A stretch of DNA of 64,000 bases from positions 2,740,486 through 2,804,485 of the forward strand of contig CM038721.1 of the NCBI GenBank assembly GCA_021613375.1, in the 5' to 3' direction. Source of the DNA: Megaleporinus macrocephalus (lineage: Eukaryota; Chordata; Actinopteri; Characiformes; Anostomidae). The notes beneath the pieces were generated by a model. It did no database searches and was not told where the DNA came from. It saw only the letters and a program-made list of their open reading frames with translations. The position numbers and the translations under genes are program-made. Positions 11,739 through 23,700 of this stretch are shown here, in pieces (the first letter of the stretch is position 1; every line of letters starts with the position of its first letter).

Positions 11739-13245
11739 TATAATTTACAAACAAATTAAAAACCAATATGGATATAATTTACAAACCAATTACAAACTTA
11801 TATTGATATAATTTACAAACCAATTACAAACTAATATTGATATAATTTACAAACCAATTAAAAACCAATATGGATATAATTTACAAACCAATTACAAACT
11901 AATATTGATATAATTTACAAACCAATTACAAACCAATATGGATATAATTTACAAACCATTTACAAACCAATATTGATATAATTTACAAACCAATTACAAA
12001 CCAATATTGATATAATTTACAAACCAATTACAAACTAATATGGATATAATTTACAAACCAATTACAAACCAATATTGATATAATTTACAAACCAATTACA
12101 AACCAATATTGATATAATTTACAAACCAATTAAAAACCAATATGGATATAATTTACAAACCAATTAAAAACCAATATGGATATAATTTACAAACCAATTA
12201 CAAACTAATATTGATACAATTTACAAAACAATTAAAAACCAATATTAATACAATTTACAAACCAATAAAAGACCAATATTTATATAATTTACAAACCAAT
12301 AAAAGACCAATACTGATACAATTTACAAGCCAATTAAAGACCAATATTGATATAATTTACAAACCAAATAAAAACCAACATTGATACAATTTACAAATAA
12401 ATTACAAACCAGTATTGATATAATTTACAAACCAATCAAAAACCCATATTGATGCAATTTCCTAACCAATTAAAAACCAATATTGATATAATTTACAAAC
12501 CAATTACAAACCAATATTAATATAATTTACAAAACCAATTAAAGACCAATATTAAAATCATTTACAAACCACTTAAAAAACCAATATTGATATAATTTAC
12601 AAACCAATCAAAAACCCATATTGATGCAATTTCCTAACCAATTAAAAACCAATATTGATATAATTTACAAACCAATTACAAACCAATATTAATATAATTT
12701 ACAAACCAATTAAAGACCAATATTGGTATAATTTACAAACCAATTAAAAACAATATTGATATAATTTACAAACCAATTAAAAACAATATTGATACAATTT
12801 ACAAACCATTTAAAAACCAATATTGATAAAATTTACAAACTAATTAAAGACCAATATTAAAATCATTTACAAACCACTTAAAAAACCAATATTGATATAA
12901 TTTACAAACCAATCAAAAACCCATATTGATGCAATTTCCTAACCAATTAAAAACCAATATTGATATAATTTACAAACCAATTACAAACCAATATTAATAT
13001 AATTTACAAACCAATTAAAGACCAATATTGGTATAATTTACAAACCAATTAAAAACAATATTGATACAATTTACAAACCATTTAAAAACCAATATTGATA
13101 AAATTTACAAACCAATTAAAGACCAATATTAAAATCATTTACAAACCACTTAAAAAACCAATATTGATATAATTTACAAACCAATTACAAACCAATATTA
13201 ATACAATTTACAAACTATTTAAAAAACAATATTAATTACAATTTA
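11739..13245. repeat. 34-bp AT-rich minisatellite
   Basis: About 44 copies of AATTTACAAACCAATTACAA followed by ACCAATATTGATAT. The copies become more diverged after 12200, and a block with AACCCATATTGATGCAATTT recurs near 12440, 12620 and 12920, showing higher-order duplication of about 200-300 bp. Confidence 0.95.
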
Positions 13246-13249
13246 ATAA

Positions 13250-13640
13250 TATACTTACAGTTGTGTAAAAGTTTGGGCACCCCAAATGACATGTTTTGTT
13301 GACTTTCCAAGTGAAAAGAAGTTCTGCCAGTCTTTGTGAAATTCTATAATATTTTAGATTTTATGTTAATCCTATTTAACATATTGTCACTGTCCAAAAA
13401 ACAAATCTCCAAAACTTTACAGGAGAGGCCAAAAACTGTCTTAACTTTTAATGTAAGTCAAGGGAACCAGAATTCTTTCCATGCCATTTTGGAGCATTTT
13501 CATTGGTCCCTTCATTTTCATGAAGTTTTCACACAATGCAAAGCAGCAGCTGTCTTGTTTAAGACATGAAAAATGAAAATCATAAAAAATGGATGTGTGT
13601 TTTTCTTTGGACAGCGTTGATATTTAAATGTAGAGTTGCT
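13250..13640. mobile_element. Tc1/mariner-like element fragment, one end visible
   Basis: It starts TACAGTTGTGTAAAAGTTTG followed by GGCACCCC, a terminal repeat typical of fish Tc1/mariner-derived elements. No matching right terminal repeat was found before 13640, so the copy is truncated or diverged. No transposase was recognised. Confidence 0.5.
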
Positions 13641-13843
13641 AACGTGTTGTCCGACAGAACATCAGGTAAACATGTAAACAGGAGCTATTGCTATTGTTAA
13701 TGCCTAAATAGGGTCACCGGCTACATCCCTGGTGCTCCTGCTTCTCAGCCAGGCTGTCAAGGTCACTCTTAACAATAAAACAGAAAAGCTGTCTGGACAA
13801 AGCCAGAGGCATGTTAAGACACTGGCTGGTCTCCCAGCGAACC

Positions 13844-13845
<2 letters not shown>

Positions 13846-13890
<45 letters not shown>

Positions 13891-13897
13891 ACACACT
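13846..13897. repeat. CA microsatellite
   Basis: An uninterrupted run of CA dinucleotides, with a short CTCACACACA variant at the right side. Confidence 0.95.
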
Positions 13898-13899
13898 GT

Positions 13900-14425
13900 G
13901 CGCTGGCTTGCCAAAGAAGCTAAACAGCTTCCGCCGCAGGTTTGACTGGCATGATCTGACTCAGGAGAGAGAGGAGATGATCTCTGAACCGCGGCGCGGG
14001 GACGTGGACGCCGTCCAGAGGAGGATAAACGCAAACAAAGCACCTGCTCTTCACAGGATCCCCCCTCCAAAGGGAGGTCACCGCACCGCCGAGCGTGAGG
14101 CGCCTTCGCTCACCGAATCTCTTCAGCTACTTCTCCGAGTCCTCTCCTCAGCAGCATCCAAAAAGCAACAGCACAGTCGGTCACGGTGAGGGCTGGTCAT
14201 CATCCAGAGACCAATCTCTGGCTAAGCAGGAAGCACTTGGAGGCAGGTTGACGACTCTATCCTATTATTCTTTGTTATCCTGAACCAAATCCCGAAAGCT
14301 TCATTGGTTTTTAATCGAAAACAAGAGAACGTGAGGGTGATGAGGGTATGGCTGACCTTCCAAATCATTCAACTGTTAACACTAATAAAAATAATGAAAA
14401 TAAAAGTAATAATAATCCATCATCT
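13900..14425. other. Unassigned, moderately GC-rich DNA
   Basis: No gene is recognised. A short piece (GAGGATAAACGCAAACAAAG, about 14020) resembles one near 15533 (GAGAGGATAACCCAAACAAA), so both may belong to an old dispersed repeat. Confidence 0.35.
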
Positions 14426-14429
14426 TCTG

Positions 14430-14590
14430 CTTTAGCCCACTATTCGGAGTCATGGAGGGGCTGGAGCCAATCCCAGTGTCATCGGGTGAAGGCAGGGTAC
14501 ACCATGGACAGGTCACCAGTCCATTGCATGGCTAATACACACTCACACTCACACCTACAGGCAGTTTAGAGTGAGCGAACAACCTAATGC
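14430..14590 (+). mobile_element. SINE/LINE-tail-like teleost repeat fragment
   Basis: The series GGGGCTGGAGCCAATCCCAG, GGCAGGGTACACCATGGACA, GGTCACCAGTCCATTGCATG, and ACACTCACACTCACACCTAC with GCAGTTTAGAGTG matches a common fish repeat that normally reads 'gctggagcctatcccag...cctggacaggtcgccagtcc'. It is partial and diverged. Confidence 0.6.
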
Positions 14591-15004
14591 CTGCTTCACA
14601 CTATGAGACTGGTTGAGCAGTAATGGTGAGTCTTTCAGTTGTCGAGGTTTTCACACTACATGACTGATCAGCAACACGGGGTCACCAATTACACGACTTT
14701 TACCGAACACACAAAACCTAAACGCATGTGAGAGCTAGTGATACCACGTAGAACAGACTATTTCCAAAACAGACGTCAACAAACCAGCAGTACGAGTTGT
14801 TACTGGGCTGATCTGCAAGAAAGAAGAAAAAGGTACGACAATGGATAAAGGCCCGGGGCCAGCAGGGCCTGTCTGTTCTGCAGAGAGAGCTGGACGTAAA
14901 TATTTTATTAATAAAAACCTGTGTCGCCCACGGCCGCAGAGAGATTGCGAGTCCGGTGAGATCTTGAATTTCTCTTAAATTAAAAATAAATAAATAAATA
15001 AATA
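14591..15004. other. Unassigned intergenic DNA
   Basis: No gene is recognised. A 137-codon minus-strand open frame spans part of this segment and the following repeat and has no visible family signature. An AAAT microsatellite lies at about 14985-15007. Confidence 0.35.
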
Positions 15005-15007
15005 AAT

Positions 15008-15195
15008 CTTCTTCAGTCCTGTTAGAGAAGCAGCTCATGTGGCTCCTCATGAAGCTGCTGGTCAGAATGTTCAAAGTATGTAAACCTGCATCAGAGCAAA
15101 TGAGCTCATTTCTAAAAGACCCTCTAAACATTCTTTAAACACAACCAGATGTTTAATTCTGCTCCAGGAATAATTCCATACTTCTATTCCAGAAA
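15008..15195 (-). mobile_element. Fragment of Tc1-type element, inverted copy of 61045-61240
   Basis: Read on the minus strand this is nearly identical to 61045-61240: GGAATTATTCCTGGAGCAGA, ATTAAACATCTG, GAGCTCATTTGCTCTGATGC and GCTTCATGAGGAGCCACATG. The other copy lies inside an element with terminal repeats at 60945-62090, so this is a piece of the same family. Confidence 0.7.
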
Positions 15196-16150
15196 TATCC
15201 ACTAATATTATCACGATTTGGAACTTAGCCCCTGTGGGCGGGGCTAAACTGCTGTAGGCTCATAGATTTAAATGAGCTGGTTCTTGTAACATCACAAAAA
15301 CAACAATATCAAAATCAGCTGTAGCCGAGTGGACGTCAGGGAAGCTCTATGGATCCCTCAACATTGAGAGATCTACAACAGAAAGAGCCAGAGCAGAGCA
15401 GTGTTTATGACAAACGAGGACGTTAAGAGACCCTCTGACACCCCCAACACGTGCACTTTTATTTAGTCTCCTCTTTTGGCTGGCGTGGTCTCTCCCAGGA
15501 GCCGCCGCCCAGAGACGGGAATCCAGTCCAGAGAGGATAACCCAAACAAAGCATCAAAGCCTCATACCTCGCGAGCTCAGAGATACCAGTCCCTAATATT
15601 CAGGACCATGAGGACCGTACCGAGCTTCTAAAGTTCCACTTTGATCACTTACAGGGGAATTCCACCCATATTTCAAAACTTTTGCACAACACAATGGTTG
15701 AGATGGTGAACGGGGTTGTTCAGAGAGGGTTTGGTATGCAATGGTTCAGATCTTCACAGCGCTGGTGGTGGGCATCAGGGGTCAAGGTCTAGAACACAAA
15801 TATAGAAATTTTATTTACTATGAAAACCATTAAGAACCCTACATGTGTCCTGTTAAAATCTAAATCCCTCTCCAAACTATCAAAAAACATTGTCTCAGGC
15901 TGAAACGGCGGGTCAGCTCAAACTATACAGCTCTCCTAGACAGTAGACAGCAAACCCACACCAACCAGCCCCACAGCCAATCACACAACAGATCAGATCT
16001 ACACTGGCTAGACTCACAATAACTTATTTACAAGATTTAAGTCTCTCCTACTGTCCTGTCAGGCTCTGTAGTCCACTCCACATGGGCGAAAGAGTGAGCA
16101 GCAGGATACTACATAGCTCTAATTTCAATGGTCAGCCGTTGGTGACCTCA
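15196..16150. other. Intergenic DNA with dispersed-repeat fragments
   Basis: No gene is seen. Around 15650-15860 the sequence (GGGAATTCCACCCATATTTC, AACACAAATATAGAAATTTT) resembles pieces near 22137-22310 and 32460-32560, suggesting a dispersed 'GGGGAACTCCACC' family. The rest is unassigned. Confidence 0.4.
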
Positions 16151-17000
16151 CAAGCACCCTCCTGCAAGTCCCTTCACTGTTCTGGTAAATGAGCCTGCCC
16201 CCCAGTCCTCCTCTGGGACTCCTCCACCTCACTGGCAGGCTTGGTCCTCTTAGACGTCACCTTTGAGTTCATAGTAGTGGCAGTCCTCTCCAGGCCACCG
16301 ATATCCCACTTCTGACACCAGTGTGGCATCAGCATAGATGATGATGATGATGATGATGCAGTAAACACAGCGCTTTAAACAAATGCTTTTTACTGAACAC
16401 AGCAGCGCTGGCTAAAACTCTGGCCACTAGACAGGTCACCTGCCTCTCAAGTGGCACCTGGTGCCTCCAAGAAGCACCTCCTCTGCAGGCTAGCAGACCA
16501 GTGCTATGATACTATAAATAAATGCTCTTTTATTGAACACAGCATAGGGAAGCGCTGGGTGAAATGTCTGGTCACCTGCCTCTTTAGGTAGTGCCTGATA
16601 CCTCCAAGGGGCACCACCTCTGCAGGCTTGGTCCCTTTTGCTGTGCCATTCCTCTCCACTGCTATCCCACATAGTACTTTAAACGAATGTTCTTTTACTA
16701 AAAGCATAAGGAAGCACGCTAGGAAGAGACAAGTCACCTGCCTCTTTGGGTGGCGCCTGATACCTCCAAGAGGCACCTCCTCTGCAGGCTCGTCCCTTTC
16801 TGCCGTTGATACTAGTGCCAGTCCTCTCCACACCACTGTTATCCCACTTCTGACACCAATGTGGCATCAGTGCATATGATAAAGCTCTCACTTGAAACAA
16901 ATGCTCTTTTGTTGAACACAGCAGCGGGGGAGCGCTGGCTGGAACGTCTGGGCAGGAGGCAGATCATCTGTCTCTCAAACGGTGCCACCAGCACCACTCG
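16151..17000 (-). mobile_element. Gypsy-like LTR end cluster, tandemly repeated
   Basis: On the minus strand, TGGTGTCAGAAGTGGGAT follows the LTR end at about 16305-16322 (…GCCACAC-TGG) and recurs at about 16841-16858 with one mismatch. The same junction is present on the plus strand near 63001. Upstream of it is an LTR-like segment with AATAAAAGAGCATTT, a polyadenylation-signal region. Units of about 200 bp (ACCTGCCTCT..GTGGCACC..CTCCAAG and TGAACACAGCA..GCGCTGG) are repeated in tandem at about 16375, 16520, 16690 and 16890. No gag or pol could be assembled. Confidence 0.6.
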
Positions 17001-17180
17001 TATATTAGTTTGCACTCATCTTTGCACAGACCATTCACCCTTGATTTTTTAGCTCCAGATCACGAACGAGACCCCTGGTTCCCATCACCACCAGTGCGAA
17101 CAATTCTGAACCGGTTCCTGAGCTTTTCACACTATCTAAGACACTTGAAACGGGTGGAGTTCCCCTTTAAACCAACGAGG
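17001..17180. other. Dispersed repeat fragment
   Basis: GGTTCCCATCACCACCAGTG and GGGTGGAGTTCCCCTTTAAA resemble the dispersed family also seen at 26220-26360, where GGTGGAGTTCCCCTTTAAG occurs. Confidence 0.45.
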
Positions 17181-18050
17181 CATTGACTTTACTGACAGAG
17201 ACTTGAAGGTGCAGCTGACCCAGTTAGATCTCCAGGACGGCTGTGTTGAAGCAAGACCCGGAGTGCGCCGCATGTTTGCCTGCTGTCAAGCGTCTGTGTA
17301 CGCCGCCGCGACTCGGGTAGCTTATAAACATGAAAGGCCCCGCGTGGAAAAGCGAGATATTGAGGTTGAATTAATACGTTCACACAGACGGGTGACACGG
17401 GTCCCTTTATCAGGCCTGTCTGTCACACCGGCACAAACACAGTCGCAAGTCATCAGCCGTTCCTTTCCGCTGCTCCTGAAAGGCCTAAAAAAATATATAA
17501 ATAAATAAATAAAAGGCACCGTCGAGGCAGACACCGGAACAGGACGGTTTGTCCCGGAACGCTCGCAAAATGCAGCTACGTCAACTTCCAATTTTCCGAG
17601 ACCTACACATTCCGGGCGTGTAAATAATTCACAGTTTGGCTAATCCCCGTTTGTGCACATTCAGCACTAAAGCCATTGACTGGTAGACGCTTGAGTGAGA
17701 GGGAAACAGAAAAAGTGCAGAGGCCAGGAATCCTCGCCATTTAACTTTGACAAGAGAGGAATTTGCTGTCTTGGTGCTGAAGCATAATAGAACATCACTC
17801 TTATTCAGATTTCCCTTCATTCACCTGCTCTCTCGTCCGCAGCCCCCTACTGCCCCCTGGTGGAGCTCTGTGGAGAGGCATGGAGAGCAGGACAGGAAAC
17901 GTAGAAATCATTAACCCGTTTATAGCCAGACTGTGTTGTTACTGGAGCTGCTCTTAGAGCTCAGACCTGAAATAGATAATAAATAAATAAAATTCTGCTT
18001 ATTACCATGAAAAATTAATGTTTTGCTCATCTCAGTTGCTCAACTTAGTT
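17181..18050. other. Non-repetitive block, candidate conserved non-coding DNA
   Basis: Mixed composition with CpGs, no tandem repeats and no exon-like frame. A 101-codon plus-strand frame at 17203-17508 has no recognised family and lacks splice context. It may be regulatory DNA, which cannot be tested here. Confidence 0.3.
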
Positions 18051-18059
18051 ATTTCTTAG

Positions 18060-18830
18060 GAGGTGAAGATGAATGTATGGAATTCAATACGTTCCATGAA
18101 TGTATGGAATTCTCTGTATTTGTATGTGTGTGAGGTGATTAAAAACGCTGATCTGCTGAGATATTTGCATATTTAATTACTATGAGAGAAATTAAAGGTT
18201 TATTGCACTGTTATTGTTTTATATATATAAAAGTAGAAGATGATGCTCTGAATACATATCTATGGTGTGTGCATGTGGGGAAATGATTAAAGGTGATTAG
18301 ATATTCCTAAGATATCTACATAGTTAATTACTATAAGATAATTAAATTATGAATATAAACCAGACAGAGTTATGGCACTGTTATTATTTATATTCTTCCA
18401 TTTTTTCCCACCAATCCCACAGTTTTTTATCAGGAATGATGTTCTTAGTATATATTTTTATGTTTATATTCTGATTTTTCTGCAGAACATTTGTCCGCTA
18501 ACTTGTCCCACAGCTTCTGTTCCTCCCTTTGCTGCTTTATGTTTCACATATTTTCATGACAATTTAATGTTCTGTTCATCTCAGTGTCTAAATTTCTCAT
18601 GAAGTAAAGATGTTTCGCTCTGAATGCATATCTATGGTGCGTGTATGTGGGAAAATGATTGATAAAGGTGATTAAAATGCTGATTTGCTAAGATATCTGC
18701 ATATTTAATTACTATAAGAGAATCAAATTATAAATATAAACAAGACATTACAGTTATTACACTGTTATTATTTATATTCTTCTCATTTTTCCCACAGTTT
18801 TGAGCAGGCACAGTGGGGTCATATACTGGT
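18060..18830. repeat. Diverged tandem duplication, about three copies
   Basis: The block with GCTCTGAATACATATCTATG, GGGGAAATGATTAAAGGTGA, AAGATATCTACATAGTTAAT and GCACTGTTATTATTTATATT recurs at about 18235-18410 and 18600-18790. A shorter related copy lies at about 18060-18220. The copies are 10-20% diverged by eye. Confidence 0.75.
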
Positions 18831-18904
18831 TTGTCATTAACACATTCCTCCCTTTGCTTCTTTAAGTTTTATGTAAAATAATGTTCTGCTCATCCTCAGT
18901 GTCT

Positions 18905-19612
18905 CAACTCCACCTCTCTGGGTAAGTCCTCCCCCTACTTACTTCTAAAAGACTCCACCTCTCTGGGTAACTCCTCCCCCTCTTCACTTCTAAAAGACCA
19001 CACCTCTCTGGGTAACTCCTCCCCCTACTTCTAAAAGACTCCGCCTCTATGGGTGTACTCTGTATGTAGTTGAAATGACAATAAAACCCACTTGACTTGA
19101 CTCCTCCCCCTCTTCACTTCTAAAAGACTCCACCTCTCTGGGTGACCCCTCCCCCTCTTCACTTCTAAAAGACTCCACCTCTCTGGGTGACTCCTCCCCC
19201 TCTTCACTTCTAAAAGACTCCACCTCTCTGGGTGACTCCTCCCCCTCTTCACTTCTAAAAGACTCCACCTCTCTGGGTGACCCCTCCCCCTGTTCACTTC
19301 TAAAAGACTCCACCTCTCTGGGTAACCCCTCCTCCTCTTCATTTCTAAAAGACTCCACCTCTCTGCGTAGCTCCTCCCCCTATTCATTTGTAAAAGACTC
19401 CGCCTCTCTGGGTGAGCCCTCCCACCTCTTCTGAAAGACTCCACCTCTCTGGGTAACTCCTCCCCCTATTCACTTCTAAAAGGCTGCCTCTCTGGGTGAC
19501 TCCTCCCTCTCTTCACTTCTAAAAGACTCCAGATCTCTGGGTAACTCCTCCTCCTCTTCACTACTACTTCATGTTTACTACTCAAGACTCCACCTCTCTG
19601 GGTCTTTTGTTG
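18905..19612. repeat. 45-bp pyrimidine-rich minisatellite
   Basis: About 14 copies of GACTCCACCTCTCTGGGTGA followed by CTCCTCCCCCTCTTCACTTCTAAAA. The minus strand keeps open frames of a 15-residue repeat (PREVESFRSEEGEES). The plus-strand array is interrupted at 19055-19105 by a short LINE tail. Confidence 0.95.
19055..19105 (+). mobile_element. Extremely 5'-truncated LINE tail inside the 45-bp array
   Basis: About 50 bp (TACTCTGTATGTAGTTGAAA, TGACAATAAAACCCACTTGA, CTTGA) match the 3' end of the minus-strand LINE at 42767-45425 and interrupt a unit between GGGTG and CTCCTCCCC. The TTGACT-type tail points the same way as a LINE 3' terminus. Confidence 0.75.
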
Positions 19613-20450
19613 TTCCTGTCCCACTTTTTTGGAAGACATTTCATCAAATAAATACATATAAATATGTATAAATATATAAATATGGGGCCCAAATGATTTG
19701 CATATCATTGCAATCTGTTTTTATTTGTTGTAGAAGTTTTTACTAATTCCTTCCGTGATGTGGAATGCTGGACCTTCTCCTTCCTTATATAAATAGATTA
19801 CTGTACATCTAATTTGTTCAGAAATATCTTATGAAAAATTAATAACTTGTTACTATATGCAGCATTTCATCACTTTAAACCAAGCAGAACAAGTTCCATG
19901 GAACTTCTCCTCACCGTATTGAATCCAGCCACTGGAGATGAAAGGGTCAACGTAGCGGGGCTATAGGTTCTGAACTATAAATAAATTCACTCCTCAGACA
20001 CAGCATTAGATTCAATTTAACTTTCCTTGTGAGATAAGAAAAGAAGAGTGCACAGGAAAGATCAGGTTATTATATTTAATGTTGTATAATAGCCCATCAT
20101 TCCGCCACAGCCGGAACGCGTCAGGCCCAGCTGATAGAATCCACAATGTTGTTCTGCAACAGAATTCAATCTAAATTTACCCCCTTCCTTATTACCCGGG
20201 CACGCTCCGTCCGGCACACCTGATTCATCCCATCAACTAATCATCTCCGGACATATTTAATCAACTGTGTCGCGCTCGGTCACGCCGCCGTAACCGATCG
20301 AGACAAAGGAGTGCCCGGGAAACAGATTGGGACATCGTATTCCGAGTCACGAGAGACGAGGTACGCTCGTTAGATTAGTTACCGTCCCACCATGAGCCGT
20401 GAGCGACTGTCCAATTGGGAATGACATAGAGTCCAGTTCAGCTTCCATCA
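19613..20450. other. Downstream flank of MRPL46
   Basis: The first 130 bp (CTGTCCCACTTTTTTGGAAG) resemble a common fish repeat. The part at 20090-20450 is unique, CpG-containing sequence. It includes minus-strand ATTAAA hexamers at 20261-20256 and about 20083-20078 that could serve MRPL46 polyadenylation. Confidence 0.4.
20256..20261 (-). terminator. Possible MRPL46 polyadenylation signal ATTAAA
   Basis: This is the first ATTAAA/AATAAA hexamer found on the minus strand after the MRPL46 stop codon, about 190 bp downstream. Motif only, with no transcript evidence. Confidence 0.3.
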
Positions 20451-20701
20451 TCACAGAGTCATCAGGAAGCGCTTGACCTGCTTCAGGTATTCCGGTTTGA
20501 GATAATCCTGCAGCTCATCCGTCCGCACCCACGCAAAGGAGTCCTTCTGTGGTGGCACGTCGCCACCGCCGGACAGCACGGCTTTGAAGAAGAAAACCTT
20601 GGCTCCCACTCTCCCGCTCTCCTCGCGAACGTTCTGGGGGAATTTGTATTTGTAAAATCCGCAAGGAGCGTTGCCCAGGAACGTTCCCGGCAACTCCGCA
20701 C
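20451..20701 (-). CDS. mrpl46: MRPL46 coding exon 4 and stop
   Basis: The acceptor is TTCTTCCAG. The exon is 251 nt including TGA. It encodes [20 protein letters not shown] through the family-typical C-terminal [16 protein letters not shown]. Confidence 0.95.
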
Positions 20702-23700
20702 CTGGAAGAATAAACAAATACAAGGATTTGTTTTTTTAAATAATGGGAAAGAAACAGTAAAGCCTCATGAGTCCACTGTACCAGCTCCACTGACCATACA
20801 GGACCTCCACTCACTGTCCACTGTATCAGCTCCACTGACCATACAGGACCTACACTCACTGTCCACTGTATCAGCTCCACTGACCATACAGGACCTCCAC
20901 TCACTCTCCACTGTATCAGCTCCACTGACCATACAGGACCTCCACTCACTGTCCACTGTATCAGCTCCACTGACCATACAGGACCTCCACTCACTGTCCA
21001 CTGTATCAGCTCCACTGACCATACAGGAGCCCCACTTACAGACTGTAGTTCATCTGATTCTCTGTATACTTTACTACTCTGTTCTTTAATGATCAGGACC
21101 CCCACAGGACCACCACAGAGCAGATACTATTAGAGAGGTGGGTCATTTTCAGCACTGCAGTGACAATAAGGTGGTGGTGTGTTAGTATAGTGTGTTGTGC
21201 TGATGTGAGTGGATCAGACACAGCAGTGCTACTGCTGGAGTGTTTAAACACTGTGTCCACTCACTGTCCACTCTATTAGACGCTCCTACTACTTGCTGGT
21301 CCACCTTGTAGATGTAAAGTCAGAGACAGTAGCTCATCTGCTGCTGCACAGTTTGTGTTCCTCTAGTTCTTCATCAGTGGACACAGGACGCCGCCCACAG
21401 GACACTGCTGTCTGGATAGTTTTGGTTGGTGGACGATTCTCAGAGACTTTTGACTCACCCTGTACTAACACTAAAACTAGGCCTAATCCTTGTAGAACAA
21501 TTTTACTGTTATAGAAATTAACAGTTAACTGAAAGCTGCTTGGAAAAGAGGTGAGGAACTAATAAATAAATAAATAAATAAATAAATAATCTGGAGTATC
21601 GTTATGGAAACACATCAAAGAGCTTTTCATTCCCATTTTCCAGTAACACACACGGAGAGGGAGAGTTACCTGGCAGGCTGGCGAGGGCGCGCTCTGCTGT
21701 CTGTCTCAGCGTCTCTCCTGCCTCCCACGGCAGCTGAGGCAGGAGCCAGAGCTTCTGACTGCCAACATCCTGCTTCACCAGCAGCACCAGGCTGTTTCCC
21801 AGGCAGCGCTGTGACGAGCTCACATCTGCGGCGTCAGAGGCTACGAAACGTTTAGAGATCACCGACTCAGTGTGTGGCACTTAACATGTTAAAGTCATTG
21901 CAGCACAAGTTAATTTTTTTATCTAAACGGTTAAAAGAGGGTCGGGAGAAGAAGAGACCTGGCCGACCCCAGTGACCTCACTGCTGTGGTTTAATATTAC
22001 AATCAGGAGCTTTTATGCCAGCATAGCCTTAAAACATTTACTGTAATCTTCATTTTTATAGATAACTGGGTATCATGGCATCAGAAACCACACAGGGAAG
22101 TGTAATAGTCACAAACCAGCATTAGATTGTAACTGAAGGGAAAGTCCACCAAATTTGACATTTCTGCTGATTTTTTTTTTGTTGTGGTGTAAGCAAAGGC
22201 TTTCAGAGTGCTTTGACGGTAATTAAAAGTACATTGTAAAGAAAATTGGGTTTACAGTGCTGAAAAATGGAACCAGAGCTCTACAACACAAATATAGCCA
22301 TATTATTCAGTAAATAAGTAAGTACATACATTTTATTTATAGAGCACATCTAAAAGCAAAGTGCTTTAAAAATTCAAAAGATTAACACCCTCTGTTCACT
22401 ACGTAAACGTTTGTGCTGGTAGTGTATCTAAAACGTTTGGCTGGTAGTGTATCTAAAACGTTTGGCTGGTAGTGTATCTAAAACGTTTGGCTGGTAGTGT
22501 ATCTAAAACGTTTGTGCTGGTAGTGTATCTAAAACGTTTGTGCTGGTAGTGTATCTAAAACGTTTGGTGTGGTAGTGTATCTAAAACGTTTGACTGGTAG
22601 TGTATCTAAAACGTTTGTGCTGGTAGTGTATCTAAAACGTTTGGTGTGGTAGTGTATCTAAAACGTTTGGTGTGGTAGTGTATCTAAAACGTTTGGTGTG
22701 GTAGTGTATCTAAAACGTTTGACTGGTAGTGTATCTAAAACGTTTGTCTGGTAGTGTATCTAAAACGTTTGTCTGGTAGTGTATCTAAAACGTTTGTCTG
22801 GTAGTGTATCTAAAACGTTTGGTGTGGTAGTGTATCTAAAACGTTTGGTGTGGTAGTGTATCTAAAACGTTTGGTGTGGTAGTGTATCTAAAACGTTTGG
22901 TGTGGTAGTGTATCTAAAACGTTTGTCTGGTAGTGTATCTAAAACGTTTGGTGTGGTAGTGTATCTAAAACGTTTGGTGTGGTAGTGTATCTAAAACGTT
23001 TGGTGTGGTAGTGTATCTAAAATGTTTGGTGTGGTAGTGTATCTAAAACGTTTGGCTGGTAGTGTATCTAAAACGTTTGGTGTGGTAGTGTATCTAAAAC
23101 GTTTGTGCTGGTAGTGTATCTAAAACGTTTGTGCTGGTAGTGTATCTAAAACGTTTGGCTGGTAGTGTATCTAAAACGTTTGGTGTGGTAGTGTATCTAA
23201 AACGTTTGGTGTGGTAGTGTATCTAAAACGTTTGGTGTGGTAGTGTATCTAAAACGTTTGGTGTGGTAGTTTACTAAAACGTTTGACTGGTAGTGTATCT
23301 AAACCGTTTGGCTGGTAGTGTATCTAAAACGTTTGACTGGTAGTGTATCTAAAACGTTTGTCTGGTAGTGTATCTAAAACGTTTGGTGTGGTAGTGTATC
23401 TAAAACGTTTGGTGTGGTAGTGTATCTAAAACGTTTGGTGTGGTAGTGTATCTAAAACGTTTGGTGTGGTAGTGTATCTAAAACGTTTGGTGTGGTAGTG
23501 TATCTAAAACGTTTGGTGTGGTAGTGTATCTAAAACGTTTGTCTGGTAGTGTATCTAAAACGTTTGGTGTGGTAGTGTATCTAAAACGTTTGGTGTGGTA
23601 GTGTATCTAAAACGTTTGGTGTGGTAGTGTATCTAAAACGTTTGGTGTGGTAGTGTATCTAAAACGTTTGGTGTGGTAGTGTATCTAAAACGTTTGGCTG

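Noticed and set aside
17203..17508. 101-residue frame in a CpG-containing block
   Set aside because: There is no splice signals set, no family signature and an equally long frame on the other strand.
19031..19444. Frames repeating ERWSLLEVKRGRSHP and PREVESFRSEEGEES
   Set aside because: Artefact of the 45-bp pyrimidine-rich array. Two overlapping frames are equally open.
1..20450. Possible exons of a neighbouring gene such as NTRK3, which lies next to MRPL46 in other vertebrates
   Set aside because: No kinase or receptor-like exon could be read on either strand. The interval is intergenic as far as can be seen.
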